Shown piece after piece: positions 34,201-43,635 of a DNA stretch of 64,000 nt (positions are counted from its first letter, which is position 1; each line of letters begins with the position of its first letter). The notes below the pieces were generated by a model. That model searched no databases and had not been told where the DNA came from. It was given only the letters and a program-made list of their open reading frames with translations. The translations under genes were made by a program, and so were the position numbers. Where the stretch lies: NCBI GenBank assembly GCA_030431875.1, contig JAUIIG010000002.1, positions 43,826 through 107,825 of the forward strand, in the 5' to 3' direction. Source of the DNA: Alphaproteobacteria bacterium (lineage in GTDB: Bacteria; Pseudomonadota; Alphaproteobacteria; Sphingomonadales; Sphingomonadaceae).

Positions 34201-35393
34201 TGGGGGGACTTCCTGTCAGGGTCTGAAAGGGGAGGAGAAGACGATGCCAGCGCGCTGATCGCGCGGCCAATGGGAACGGGCGGCTTGCCGACCAGCACAC
34301 GAGCCTTGTCGGCCATGGTCGACTTGCCGGAATAGAAGCGTTCGATCAGCGGTTCGCGCAGGCGATAGAAACGCTGGAACACCTTGTAGCGTTCCTCCGG
34401 CCTCGCTGCGCCGAACAGCATCTTGCCGAGGAAACGGTAGTAACCCATGTCCGCCCAGTGCCGCCGCGCGCGGGCTTCGATCTTGGCGGACAGTTGCTCG
34501 CCGGGCAGGTCTGCATCGGCGGCAATGGCCAGCGCCGTCGCCACGGCAATCGGCAGGGTATAGCTGGTGAGCGGGTGGACGAAGCCGCCGCGCGCCCCGG
34601 CCACCGTCACGCCCGGCACGGCCTGTTCGCGCTGCCAGCCGCGAAAATCGCCACCGGTGATGACCGGCAGGACCCCGGTCTCGAAGGCCACGGGCTCGCC
34701 CTGCCAGCCCATGCGCGCCTGGTAGGCGTCGATCCGCGCGGACAGGGCTGAGCGGTCCAGCTCGGGCGTGTCCTGGTAGTAGGTGTCCTCGATGAAGAGG
34801 TCCTGCGCGCCCAGCGGCAGGGTATAGACGAAGCGGTAGCCGCCCAGCTGTTCGACATGGGCATCCATGATGATCGGGCGGGCGACCCCGTGCGGCTCGG
34901 GGGTGCGCAGGTGGCGGCCCATGAACACCTGCCAGCCGCCATGCAGCTTGTCAGTGGGGTCAAAGCCCCGGCAGTCGATCACGGCGCGAGCGGTGATGCG
35001 GGTGCCGTCGGAGAGGGTGGCGCCTTCACCGTCGAGCTGCGTCACCTCGCGGTTGGTCACGATCGAGCCTTCGGGTAGCTCGCGCTCCAGCCGCGCGGCG
35101 AAGTCGGTGCTGGCGAGCGAGCGATAGGCGGTGTGCAGGTGGCGGCGATATTGCGGGAAGCGGACATGGTAGCCATCGTCCCACACCGACTTGCGGAAGC
35201 CCGCCATCAGCATCTCGCCTGCGGGTGCCAGGTCGCTGGCGAACCACGACCAGCGGTGGTTGCCGCCCAGTCGCGGTCCCTCCTCGACCAGCCGGAAAGA
35301 TACGTCGCTCCGCAGGCGGGACAGCGCCAGCGCCGTTAGCCCTCCGGAAAGGCCGCCACCGATAATGGCAATATCCGCTGTGCGCCCGCTCAT
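34197..35393 (-). CDS. crtY: Lycopene beta-cyclase
   Basis: The 398-residue CrtY-type cyclase has the FAD fold ADIAIIGGGLSGGLTALAL, the DCRGF motif, and FVHPLTSYTLPIAV near the C-terminus. It makes the beta-ionone rings of beta-carotene from lycopene. It is the first gene of crtY-crtI-LOG-crtB. ATG 35393 begins the conserved fold, with AAGG about 10 bases upstream. Later hydroxylase/ketolase genes (crtZ, crtW, crtG) are not in the window, so the final pigment cannot be inferred. Confidence 0.92.
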   Translation of the reverse strand: MSGRTADIAIIGGGLSGGLTALALSRLRSDVSFRLVEEGPRLGGNHRWSWFASDLAPAGEMLMAGFRKSVWDDGYHVRFPQYRRHLHTAYRSLASTDFAARLERELPEGSIVTNREVTQLDGEGATLSDGTRITARAVIDCRGFDPTDKLHGGWQVFMGRHLRTPEPHGVARPIIMDAHVEQLGGYRFVYTLPLGAQDLFIEDTYYQDTPELDRSALSARIDAYQARMGWQGEPVAFETGVLPVITGGDFRGWQREQAVPGVTVAGARGGFVHPLTSYTLPIAVATALAIAADADLPGEQLSAKIEARARRHWADMGYYRFLGKMLFGAARPEERYKVFQRFYRLREPLIERFYSGKSTMADKARVLVGKPPVPIGRAISALASSSPPLSDPDRKSPQ

Positions 35394-35522
35394 CGCCAAA
35401 AGCCTTAGCGCATTGGCGCAGGGGCGCAATCACAGCCCTTGGTCGGTCTGGTTCCCGGTGGCACTATGCGGAACTGGCACGGGCGTCACCCGTTCACAGG
35501 GTCAAGTGCAACAGGATACCTC

Positions 35523-36404
35523 ATGAAGAACACCCGCATTCCCGTCCTATTCCCGCTGATGGCCTTGGCCCTGCCGGGCGCTGCCATGGCGCAAGATGTT
35601 TCCGACGAGGCTCCGCCCGCAATCGACATGAACGATACCGTTTTTGCGGGCGACTACCTCTCGATTGGCGCGGGCGTGGCGCTCAACCCGTCCTACACCG
35701 GGTCGGACGATTACGTCCTGACCGTGCTGCCCATCGTGCAGGGTTCGCTGGGCGGGGTGGATATCAATCCGCGCGCGGGCGGGGTGACGCTGGATTTCAT
35801 TCCCGACCCTGACGAAGGCGTGGGCCTCGACCTTGGCCTCGCCGCGCGGCTGCGCGCCAACCGCGCCTCGCAGATCGAAGATGACGTGGTGCTACTCTAT
35901 GGCGAGCTGGATCGTGCGGTCGAAGTGGGGCCGAGCGCGGGCGTGAACATTCCCGGCGTGCTCAACCCCTATGACAGCGTGAACGTCAGCGTAGCTGCCA
36001 TGTGGGACGTGGCCGGCGCGCACGACGGCATGACAGTGTCGCCCACCGTCAGCTATTCGACCCCGCTCAGCCGGGCGGTGTTCGCCAACCTTTCCGTCTC
36101 TGCCGAATGGGCCGACGCGGATTACCATGACTACTATTTCACCGTGCGCGACGCCGCCTATACCGGCCCGGGCGCAGCGCCCCTGCCTGAATTCGATGCC
36201 AATGGCAGCGGCTTCACCTCGGCTGGCGTCAACCTGCTGCTCGGGATCGACCTCGACGGCGATATCACCAACGGCGGGCTCGGGCTGGTGGTGATCGGCG
36301 GATACTCGCGCGTGCTTGGCGATGCGGCGGATACGCCTTTCACCAGCGTTCGTGGCAGCAAGGACCAGTTCCTTGGTGCTGTCGGAATTGGCTACACCTT
36401 TTAG
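35523..36404 (+). CDS. MipA/OmpV-family outer-membrane protein
   Basis: This 293-residue protein has a Sec signal (cleaved after AAMAQ). The mature part has alternating beta strands ending in the outer-membrane consensus FLGAVGIGYTF (terminal Phe). The segments LSIGAGVALNPSYTGSDDY and NPRAGGVTLDF are typical of MipA/OmpV proteins, which scaffold murein enzymes or act as small porins. It is a single gene followed by a strong hairpin and divergent from crtY. Confidence 0.85.
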   Translation: MKNTRIPVLFPLMALALPGAAMAQDVSDEAPPAIDMNDTVFAGDYLSIGAGVALNPSYTGSDDYVLTVLPIVQGSLGGVDINPRAGGVTLDFIPDPDEGVGLDLGLAARLRANRASQIEDDVVLLYGELDRAVEVGPSAGVNIPGVLNPYDSVNVSVAAMWDVAGAHDGMTVSPTVSYSTPLSRAVFANLSVSAEWADADYHDYYFTVRDAAYTGPGAAPLPEFDANGSGFTSAGVNLLLGIDLDGDITNGGLGLVVIGGYSRVLGDAADTPFTSVRGSKDQFLGAVGIGYTF

Positions 36405-36409
36405 GCTAG

Positions 36410-36433
36410 CGGAGCCGCTCCCGCGGCTCCGCC
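36410..36433. terminator. Convergent-gene hairpin
   Basis: A perfect 10-bp stem GCGGAGCCGC/GCGGCTCCGC with loop TCCC lies between the MipA gene and the S9 peptidase gene. No U-tract on either side, so its strength is uncertain. Confidence 0.6.
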
Positions 36434-36446
36434 AAGCCAAACTGCC

Positions 36447-38474
36447 TTAATCCTCGATATTCAGCTCCGGACGCGTCGGCGGCAGCGGGGCGTCGCGGTC
36501 GCCGGTCATCAGGTAGGTGTCGAACCATTCCATCATGCGCAGGTTGTAGTCATAGCGGGCTGCGGCGCGCGAGTTGCCGTGGCCTTCGCCCGGATACCAG
36601 ACGAGCCGCACCGGCGTATCGGGTTGCCGCACGCGGATGTGCCGATAGAGCTCGGCGCTCTGCGTGGGGCTGACGCGCGGATCGTCGCGGCCGTGCATGA
36701 TCAGCAACGGCGTGTCCGCCTGGTCAGCGTAGAACACCGGGCTGCGCTCCAGCGTGTCGAGGTAGTCCTCCCACGGATAGGCGAGGGCGTGGACATTGTA
36801 TTCCTCGGTCGGGATATCGGTGGTGCCCCACTTCGACAGCACGTTGGAAATGCCCACGAACATCACGCCCGCGGCGAAGTGTTCGGAATAGCGGGTGCTG
36901 GACCATGCCGTGGCATAGCCGCCGTAGGAACCGCCGGTCACGCCGACGCGGTCGGGATCGGCGATACCCATTTCTACCAGCCAGTGCTTGGCGTCGACAA
37001 GGTCATCGAACTCGCGTCCGGCAGCATCGCCCTGGTGCTGGCGCGAGAAGTCCGTGCCGTAGGCCGTGGAGCCGCGGTAGTTGGGCAGGAAGACGGCATA
37101 ACCCGCACCCGCTGCAACCTGTCCGGGACCGCTGTAATTGGTGACCCAGCCGTTGCTTTCGTGCGATTCCGGTCCGCCATGGACGTCCAGGATCAGCGGC
37201 GCGCCGCCGCCGGGGATACCGTCCACCGGCAGGATCAGCACGCCTTCGATCTCCTGCCCGTCTTCGGCTTCGTAGGTGAAGGTGCGCTGCTCGCCAAAGT
37301 CGATCTCGGCCAGCCACGGGTTGTGATCGGTCCAGCGGCTGAACTCGCCGCCGTTGAACGAGAACATCTCGTTGGGGTGTGTGGGTGAGTTGGCTTCCAC
37401 CAGCAGGCGGTTGCCGCCCTGCTCCAGCGAGGTGAGGATCAGGCCGTCAGGATCGTATTCGCCTGCCTCGTCGCCGGTGTCGTCATAGAACCGCAGCACG
37501 CTCTGCGCGCCGACGTGGACCACCACCGCGAGGCGGCCATCGGCCATCCATTCGGCATCCACCGCGGCTTCGGCCGCGCCTTCGTTGAGCGCGCGGTATT
37601 CGCCGGTCAGCGTGTCGACCAGGTGCAGCGTGGTCGCTCCCGGATCGTTCTCGTCGACACCCGCGATCATCGACAGGCTCATGCCGTCGGGCGAGATCTC
37701 GATGTCGCCCAGCTTGCCGGGCGTCAGCACCTCGATGGACTCGCCGGTGGCGAAGTTGAGGATGTGCGGACGCTGCGACGTGTACTGGTCGTCGATCAGC
37801 GGGGTGGGGGCGGAAGTATAGACCGCGAACTCGCCGTTGGGTGCGACCTGGAACGACAGGACCTGCCCCTCGACTTCGATCTCGCGCGGGTCCTCGTCGA
37901 TCCCGTCCCCGTCGAGCATCGCCGCGAACACGCGGTTGAACTGGAACTCTTCCTCGTAGACCACGGCATCGAAACCGGAGTCTTCCTCGTCCTCGCGCAC
38001 CAGGTCGGGCGCGGCGGAGGTGCGCAGGTAGACCACGCTGCCGTCGGGCGAGAACGAATAGCCCAGCACACGGGCGTCCTCGACCCCGGCCAGCTTGCGG
38101 TAGGCCCCGCCTTCCACCGGCACACCCCACAGGGCACGATCATCGCCGCGGTCCGTCCACAGGAAGGTGATCATCGAACCGTCGGGCGTGAAGTCGATGG
38201 CGGAAACGTTCATGTCTTCGGGCAGGTAGGCGCGTACGTCCATTGCCCCGTCAGCCAGGAACAGCTGCTGGCGGCTGCCGCTGTTGTCCTCGCCGCGCGT
38301 CACGTCGGGATAGTGCACGCGGGTATAGGCAATGTGGTTGCCGTCGCGCGACACGGCGATGGTGCCGGTGTTCTCGATCCGCGCCACGTCTTCGGGCGTC
38401 ATGTCGCGGGCGATGGCTGGCACGAAGGGCATGGCCAGGGCTGAGGCAAGCAGGGCCGGACGGAAGAGGTTCAT
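36447..38474 (-). CDS. Exported S9-family prolyl oligopeptidase
   Basis: The 675-residue protein has a signal peptide (FRPALLASALAMPFVPAIA), a beta-propeller-like region of about 350 residues, and a C-terminal alpha/beta hydrolase. The catalytic triad is S516 (GGSYGGY), D597/D598 (HGRDDP) and H632 (GEGHG). It degrades peptides in the periplasm, probably as a dipeptidyl/acylaminoacyl peptidase. The propeller is rich in acidic residues (for example REDEEDSGFD). ATG 38474 is preferred over an upstream TTG. Confidence 0.9.
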   Translation of the reverse strand: MNLFRPALLASALAMPFVPAIARDMTPEDVARIENTGTIAVSRDGNHIAYTRVHYPDVTRGEDNSGSRQQLFLADGAMDVRAYLPEDMNVSAIDFTPDGSMITFLWTDRGDDRALWGVPVEGGAYRKLAGVEDARVLGYSFSPDGSVVYLRTSAAPDLVREDEEDSGFDAVVYEEEFQFNRVFAAMLDGDGIDEDPREIEVEGQVLSFQVAPNGEFAVYTSAPTPLIDDQYTSQRPHILNFATGESIEVLTPGKLGDIEISPDGMSLSMIAGVDENDPGATTLHLVDTLTGEYRALNEGAAEAAVDAEWMADGRLAVVVHVGAQSVLRFYDDTGDEAGEYDPDGLILTSLEQGGNRLLVEANSPTHPNEMFSFNGGEFSRWTDHNPWLAEIDFGEQRTFTYEAEDGQEIEGVLILPVDGIPGGGAPLILDVHGGPESHESNGWVTNYSGPGQVAAGAGYAVFLPNYRGSTAYGTDFSRQHQGDAAGREFDDLVDAKHWLVEMGIADPDRVGVTGGSYGGYATAWSSTRYSEHFAAGVMFVGISNVLSKWGTTDIPTEEYNVHALAYPWEDYLDTLERSPVFYADQADTPLLIMHGRDDPRVSPTQSAELYRHIRVRQPDTPVRLVWYPGEGHGNSRAAARYDYNLRMMEWFDTYLMTGDRDAPLPPTRPELNIED

Positions 38475-38627
38475 TGGCAAGACGTCCCATGTCTTTCAGG
38501 TTTCAGCTGCAACGGGTCATAGCGAAGGGCAACCGGTTGGCAAATGCGGCATTTTGGCCTGCACGCGGTAACCCCGGCGCGGTGTCGAGCGAAAACCCGC
38601 CCGACCGTCACACAGGGACCGGAATAC

Positions 38628-39230
38628 ATGGAACAGAACACTCGCCGCGCCGCATTGGCCATTGCCGCCGCGCTGGCTTTCACCGTTGTCACGCAACTCG
38701 CCTACCTGGGCCTGGACGCCGGCGGCAGGCCGGAACTGGGTTATCCGATCTGGCGGATGGAGGCCGTGCTGGCGCTGCCGGTGATCGCTTTCGGCTTCAT
38801 GCTGGCGGTGCGCCATCCCTTGCTCGGCGGGACCATTGCCGCCAGCGGCGTGCTCAACCTGCTGCAGGTGGGGATGGGCCTGAACATGTTCTACCAGCTG
38901 AACGGCGTCGACGGGCTTGACGCAGCGTTCCTCGCCGTCGTCGGCCTTGCCTTCTTCCTCTACTTCGCGGCCAAGGCGCTGCTCGGCCTCGCCGCGCTGG
39001 CGCTGGGGGCAGCCCTGTGGCGCGAAAAGTCCGGAGCCTGGCGCATCGTCGGCCTGCTGGCGGCCCTGTCAGGGCTGGCGGCGCTGGCTGCCAACGCCGC
39101 CGCCATGGTTATCGGCATGGACCTTGTCACGATCGCCGGAGCGACCGGGACCCTTGCCACCGCGCTGCTGGCGCTGGCCCTGGTCCCGGCCTCCTCGGCG
39201 ACCGGCCTGGCGCAGGTTACCAGCCGATAG
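38628..39230 (+). CDS. Multi-pass membrane protein of unknown function
   Basis: The 200-residue protein has about six hydrophobic segments, small loops and few charges; LGLDAGGRPELGYPIW is an outside loop after helix 1. No family motif recognised. Its end overlaps the adhesin gene by 14 bp in convergent orientation. It is divergent from the S9 peptidase with a gap of 153 bp. Confidence 0.6.
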   Translation: MEQNTRRAALAIAAALAFTVVTQLAYLGLDAGGRPELGYPIWRMEAVLALPVIAFGFMLAVRHPLLGGTIAASGVLNLLQVGMGLNMFYQLNGVDGLDAAFLAVVGLAFFLYFAAKALLGLAALALGAALWREKSGAWRIVGLLAALSGLAALAANAAAMVIGMDLVTIAGATGTLATALLALALVPASSATGLAQVTSR

Positions 39231-42200
39231 CGAAACCGGCCTGGGTGATGATCTCGCCGTCACCGGTATTGCCCGCGATACCCGCACCGATGGCCACATT
39301 GTCGCTGACGCGGCCGGTGAAGGTCATGGCGAAGCCCTGTTGGCCGTTGTAGTTGGCCACGTTGCCGGCAATCGTGAACGACTGGCCCGGCATGGCGATG
39401 GCGCTACCCAGCGCGGTCGCCGCCGCGATGCCGCCGCTCATCCGCTGGTCGAGGTTGTCGAGCCGGAAGTTGGTGGCCGACAGCGCGCCCTCCAGCGTAT
39501 CCACGCGGCCCGACAAGGCATTGAACTGCGCATCGGTAACCGCGGCGAGGTAGTCCACCGACACCCGCACGTTGTTGACCGCAGCCACCGTAGCCACGTT
39601 CTGCACGCCCAGCACACCGTTGGCGTCCACCGTCACGACCTGTTCGGCCCCGCTCTGCGCGGCATCCGATGCGGCGATGTCGGCAACGGTAACGGCGGTG
39701 CCTGCTGCGCCCAGCATCAGCTGGTTGTTGGCGGTTGTGGCTGCACCGGCACCCACGGCGGTAGAGCCGATGTGCGTGGCAGTTGCCCCCGAGCCCAGCG
39801 CGGCGGAATTGCTGCCACTGGCAAGGGCGTCGTAGCCGATGGATACCGCATTGGTACCGGTCGCTTCGGCGCCGCTGCCCATGGCCACGGCACGCACGCC
39901 GCTGGCTGCGGAATTGGTGCCGATCGCAATGGCATCCTGTGCGCTGACATTGGCGCGGAAGCCCATGCCGATGCCGCGCGTCCCGCTGACGTTCGAAAGC
40001 GAGCCGACGGCAGTTGCGTCGGTCGCGGTGCTGTCAGCCAGGAAGCCCACAGCCGTGGCGCGGCTGGCCGTGGCATCGCTGCTGGCACCAACGGCAGTGG
40101 AGCCGACCGAAGTGGCATTGGCTCGGGCGCCCAGCGCGCTGGCGAAGCTGTCGCCAGCCTGGGCATCCGAACCGACCGCGCTGGAGAAGTTACCTACTGC
40201 ATCGGTGCGCGTGCCCAGAGCGGTTGCACTGGTGCCGGCGGCATTCGCCAGCACACCCAGCGCATTGGCATTGATGCCGGTCGACGACGCGAGATAGCCG
40301 ATCGCGGTGCCGTTGATTTCCGAAGCGAGGGAGTCGGTGCCGATGGCGATGCTTTCTGCACCCAGTGCCTCGGCGCCGGTCGGCGTCGCAGCGCCTGCGG
40401 CGTTCAGGCCGTCACCATCGCGCCCGATGGCAATCCCGCCATCGCCCGTGCTGCTTGCGGCGAGGCCCACGGCGATGGCGTCGGTGCCCGTTGCGCTCGC
40501 GGCAGCGCCGGTGGAGTTGACGTCGAGGAAGTCGCTGCCGCCGCCGCTGCTTACACCAGCGATGGCGGCTGCCAGCTGGCCCACGGTCGCGGCGTCGCTA
40601 TCATCGATGCCGTCAGCCACGTTGACGAGGCGGCGGGTAATCCCGTCGCCCGCACCGGCAGAGCTTTCCGCACGACCGAAAGAGACGGTGAAAGCCGTAT
40701 CGGCCACCGAGCTCGAACCAAGCGCTACCGAGTCATTCGCCGAAGCTTCGGAATCCTGGCCGAGTGCCACGCTGGCTGCACCCGATGCCAAGGCGCCCTG
40801 GAAACCGGAGTCCGTGCCGTCGGCGCCGATGGCCACGGCGCCGGTTCCCGTCGCGTCCGACGTGGCGCCGATGGAAACGGCGTTGGCGGCAGAGGCATTG
40901 GCGCCAACACCCAGCGCCACCGTTTGCGACTGGCTGGCGGTGGCCTGTCGTCCGATGGCGGTCGCATAGAAGCCTTGCGCGACAGAAGAACGACCGATGG
41001 AGATCGAACTGTTGCCCGCGGCGCTCGCCACGTTGCCCAAGGCTACGGAATCGGTTTGCGAAGCTTGGGCAAGGTTGCCGACAGCGGTGGAGGCAAAGCC
41101 GGATGCTATTGCACCGCGGCCAAGTGCGGTGGCGGCTGTGTTACTGGCACTTGCGGCAGCGCCCAGCGCCGTGCTTGAGGCACCGGATGCGGCGGTGCCC
41201 TCGCCAATGGCAATGGCATCGTCGCCCGTGGCGCTGGCAGCAGCGCCGGTGGAGTTGACTACCACGTAGTCGGCGCTGGCAAAGCCCGTACCGCTGACGC
41301 CCGCGATGGCCGCGGCAAGCTGGCCAACGGTGGCGGCATCGCTGTCGTCCACGCCATCAGCGACATTGACGATGCGCCGGGTGATCCCGTCACCCGCACC
41401 GGCCGAACTTTCGGCCCGACCGACGGAGACAGTGAAAGATGTGTTTGCCACCGAATTGGAGCCGATGGCGACGGCGTCAGCGGCGCTGGCATTGGCATTG
41501 GCACCAAAGGCGGCAGCTTGCGATGCCGAAGCCTGCGCGCCATAGCCAACAGCGGCGGCATAGGTGCCGTTGGAGTTGCTGCTGGCGCCCAGGGCCAGCG
41601 CTCCTGTGCCGATTGCCCGCGCGCCAATCGAGGTGTCGCTGCTGTCATCGGTAAGGTTGCCGCCCAGCGCCACGGCACCATCGCCGCTCGCCAAGGCGCG
41701 GGCACCAATGGCGATAACCTTTACCGAATCGTTGTTGGCCAGAGCGCGATCACCGATGGCGATCGAGTAGTTGGAATTGACCTGCGCCTGCGCGAGGCTG
41801 CCAATGACAACGGCGCTCGTGGCATTACTGTGGGTATCTGCACCCAGTGCGATAGCATTCAGTGCCGTGGCTCGCGCGCCATCGATATTGGTGTCGCTGG
41901 CGTCGCCGCCGATGGCGATTGCCCCGCCCAAAGAGGCCGATGATCGGGCGCCCAAGGCAACGCTGTCAGGGCCGCCCGAGTAAGCCTGTTCGCCCAGGGC
42001 CGTGGCACTTGGGCCATTGGCCCACGAGAAATAGCCTATGGCAATGGAGTTGGTGTCGTTCGCCAAGGCATTGGCGCCGATGGCCAGACTGCGTGTGGCT
42101 GTGGCACTGGTGCTGTTACCGATGGCGATTGCCTGGGTCTGCGAGGCGACCGAGGATGTGCCGACGGCAGTCGAAGATGCACCGCTGGCCCGCGAGCCCG

Positions 42201-42606
42201 AACCCACGGCCACGGCGCTGCCGCCAAGGGCATCGGCATCATAGCCTACCGCCGTGGCATTGTTGCCCGCGTCGGTCTGGCTCCCCAGCGCCGTGGATTG
42301 AATTGCCGTGGCCCGCGCAAAGTTGCCGCAAGCGAGCGAATCGTCGTTGCCCGGATCGGTCGGGTTGCCGACCACTTCGCCGCTTTCCGACGCTGCTTGC
42401 GGATTTGCCGCCTGGCCACCTGACGTTGCGCGGCCATCCCAATCTGGAATGGGGCTGCCGGATGCGCCACCATAGCCGGCGGCCCGATTGTCGTTGAAGC
42501 TGTCGAGCAGGCACTCCTCTGCCGATGCCTCCTGCGGTGTGCCAACAGTGCCGATGGCGATAGCGGATGCTGCTGCGGTGAGGGAGAGAAGTGTAGTCTT
42601 GCGCAT
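39217..42606 (-). CDS. Trimeric autotransporter adhesin (YadA-like, type Vc)
   Basis: This 1129-residue surface protein has a signal peptide (MRKTTLLSLTAAASAIAIGT). Head modules fill about residues 60-1000 as degenerate 14-residue YadA repeats (GxxAxAxGxxSxAxG). Two near-identical neck/head units, each starting SFGRAESSAGAGDGITRR (or SVGRAESS) and running to DVNSTGAAASATG, lie about 240 residues apart. There is then a short coiled coil (LSGRVDTLEGALSATNFRLD) and a four-strand beta anchor ending TQAGFAIGW. It forms a trimer that threads its own head through the outer membrane and mediates adhesion. The stalk is short for its length. It has an AAGGA ribosome-binding site and an 8-bp hairpin directly upstream. 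Confidence 0.92.
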   Translation of the reverse strand: MRKTTLLSLTAAASAIAIGTVGTPQEASAEECLLDSFNDNRAAGYGGASGSPIPDWDGRATSGGQAANPQAASESGEVVGNPTDPGNDDSLACGNFARATAIQSTALGSQTDAGNNATAVGYDADALGGSAVAVGSGSRASGASSTAVGTSSVASQTQAIAIGNSTSATATRSLAIGANALANDTNSIAIGYFSWANGPSATALGEQAYSGGPDSVALGARSSASLGGAIAIGGDASDTNIDGARATALNAIALGADTHSNATSAVVIGSLAQAQVNSNYSIAIGDRALANNDSVKVIAIGARALASGDGAVALGGNLTDDSSDTSIGARAIGTGALALGASSNSNGTYAAAVGYGAQASASQAAAFGANANASAADAVAIGSNSVANTSFTVSVGRAESSAGAGDGITRRIVNVADGVDDSDAATVGQLAAAIAGVSGTGFASADYVVVNSTGAAASATGDDAIAIGEGTAASGASSTALGAAASASNTAATALGRGAIASGFASTAVGNLAQASQTDSVALGNVASAAGNSSISIGRSSVAQGFYATAIGRQATASQSQTVALGVGANASAANAVSIGATSDATGTGAVAIGADGTDSGFQGALASGAASVALGQDSEASANDSVALGSSSVADTAFTVSFGRAESSAGAGDGITRRLVNVADGIDDSDAATVGQLAAAIAGVSSGGGSDFLDVNSTGAAASATGTDAIAVGLAASSTGDGGIAIGRDGDGLNAAGAATPTGAEALGAESIAIGTDSLASEINGTAIGYLASSTGINANALGVLANAAGTSATALGTRTDAVGNFSSAVGSDAQAGDSFASALGARANATSVGSTAVGASSDATASRATAVGFLADSTATDATAVGSLSNVSGTRGIGMGFRANVSAQDAIAIGTNSAASGVRAVAMGSGAEATGTNAVSIGYDALASGSNSAALGSGATATHIGSTAVGAGAATTANNQLMLGAAGTAVTVADIAASDAAQSGAEQVVTVDANGVLGVQNVATVAAVNNVRVSVDYLAAVTDAQFNALSGRVDTLEGALSATNFRLDNLDQRMSGGIAAATALGSAIAMPGQSFTIAGNVANYNGQQGFAMTFTGRVSDNVAIGAGIAGNTGDGEIITQAGFAIGW

Positions 42607-42926
42607 GAAAAATCCTTCTGGTTGGCTACAACCAGACGGGAACAAACAAGCCATGCGCAACGGAACAAACACCAACCTTCGCGCCCTGGCGCAAAGTGAA
42701 AGCAAACCCCCTTACGCTTCTCAGCCAAGCCCCCGACCGGCGAAAAGCGGCATATGCATAACCGTTGGTTAGGTATAATTACCACCCCTCCAAAGGTCCC
42801 TGTGCGAAAATTCCCGAAACCTGTTCAGGTTTGGAACGATGGAACTTTACCGATAGATATTGCTACGCAGGCTTGTCGCGGCCTTGCCGGGAAGGCAGCA
42901 TTTCTTACGTATGGGAGGCCGATCGC
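42607..42926. promoter_or_regulatory. 320-bp divergent intergenic region with three inverted repeats
   Basis: The gap between the adhesin and the monooxygenase-like gene holds an 8-bp perfect hairpin TCTGGTTG-GCTA-CAACCAGA (42617-42636) directly before the adhesin SD. It also holds a CtrA-like ATAA-N7-TTAG site (42758-42772), and a 16-bp palindrome AAACCTG-TT-CAGGTTT (42817-42832) about 95 bp before the plus-strand gene. GCGCC-CT-GGCGC also occurs at 42681-42692. These are sequence patterns only. Confidence 0.45.
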
Positions 42927-43223
42927 ATGCACACTGTTATCGTCAGATACCCGCTGGCAGAGGCTCGCTCGCGCGAGCAGATGCTGGCTGCCTTCAAGGC
43001 GGCCGAAGACCAGTTCGCCGGCTTGCCGGGGCTCGTGCGGAAGTACTTCGCCTATGACGAAGCGGCGCACTGCGGGCACAGTGTCTACCTGTTCACCGAC
43101 GAAGCCTCCGCGCAGGCCTTCTTCGGCCCGCAATTCGCCGAGACCATGCGCGCCAAGTTCGGTGCCGAGCCCGAAGTCTTTGGCGTGGACACCCTGCTGG
43201 TGGTAGACGGTCCGGAAGCCTGA
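42927..43223 (+). CDS. Small ABM/YdhR-type monooxygenase-like protein
   Basis: The 98-residue protein has the dimeric ferredoxin-like fold expected of antibiotic-biosynthesis-monooxygenase/YdhR relatives: MHTVIVRYPLAEARS, FAGLPGLVRKYFAYD, HSVYLFTDEASAQAFF. Substrate unknown. GGGAGG sits 7 bases before ATG 42927. It is the first of three plus-strand genes (gaps 13 bp, then a 1-bp overlap) ending with a PqqB-like hydrolase. Confidence 0.7.
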   Translation: MHTVIVRYPLAEARSREQMLAAFKAAEDQFAGLPGLVRKYFAYDEAAHCGHSVYLFTDEASAQAFFGPQFAETMRAKFGAEPEVFGVDTLLVVDGPEA

Positions 43224-43236
43224 GGAGGAGAGACGG

Positions 43237-43635
43237 ATGGCACACGCCGCAGACATTCCCGCATGGATCGCGCTGTTCATGGGGCTCTACGCGCTTGGCG
43301 CATCGATTGGCGAACTGCGCTCTCCCGGTAGCTGGGCAGCCATGCTCGACGGGTTCGAGCGCAACGAGGCATTGCGCTTCCTGACCGGGATCGTGGTGCT
43401 GGCGCTGGGCGCGACGATCTACCTCGTCAATCCCTGGAACCCGGAAGACTGGCTTTCCGTCGTCGTCACCGTGATGGGCGGGGGCATGGTGTTGGAAGGC
43501 GTGGTGATCCTCGGCTTCGGCAGGCCCTTCCTGCATTTCGCCAGCTTGATGCTGGGAACGGTCAACCGCGTCTGGGCGCTCTTTTCCGGCGTGCTGGGGC
43601 TGGTGCTGGTCTGCGTCGCCATGCTGCGCTTCTGA
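43237..43635 (+). CDS. Small membrane protein of unknown function
   Basis: The 132-residue protein has four hydrophobic segments (about 8-27, 46-65, 72-95 and 106-130) and a charged loop at LRSPGSWAAMLDGFERNEA. GAGGAGAG precedes the ATG, and its stop overlaps the next start (TGATG), so it is translated with the PqqB-like hydrolase. No family recognised. Confidence 0.65.
   Translation: MAHAADIPAWIALFMGLYALGASIGELRSPGSWAAMLDGFERNEALRFLTGIVVLALGATIYLVNPWNPEDWLSVVVTVMGGGMVLEGVVILGFGRPFLHFASLMLGTVNRVWALFSGVLGLVLVCVAMLRF

Noticed and set aside
28516..35393. A complete carotenoid cluster with crtE, crtZ or crtW.
   Set aside because: Only crtY, crtI and crtB are recognisable. Neighbouring genes are a LOG protein, an NTF2-like protein and an acyl-CoA carboxylase subunit.
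38917..41178. A 753-codon open frame on the plus strand.
   Set aside because: It is antisense to the trimeric adhesin, whose regular GC-rich repeats keep the opposite strand open. The translation is low-complexity Gly/Ala/Arg with no domain, and the start overlaps another gene.
39300..42400. Tandem DNA repeats as a non-coding satellite.
   Set aside because: The periodicity is explained by 14-residue YadA head repeats in a single intact reading frame with signal and anchor.
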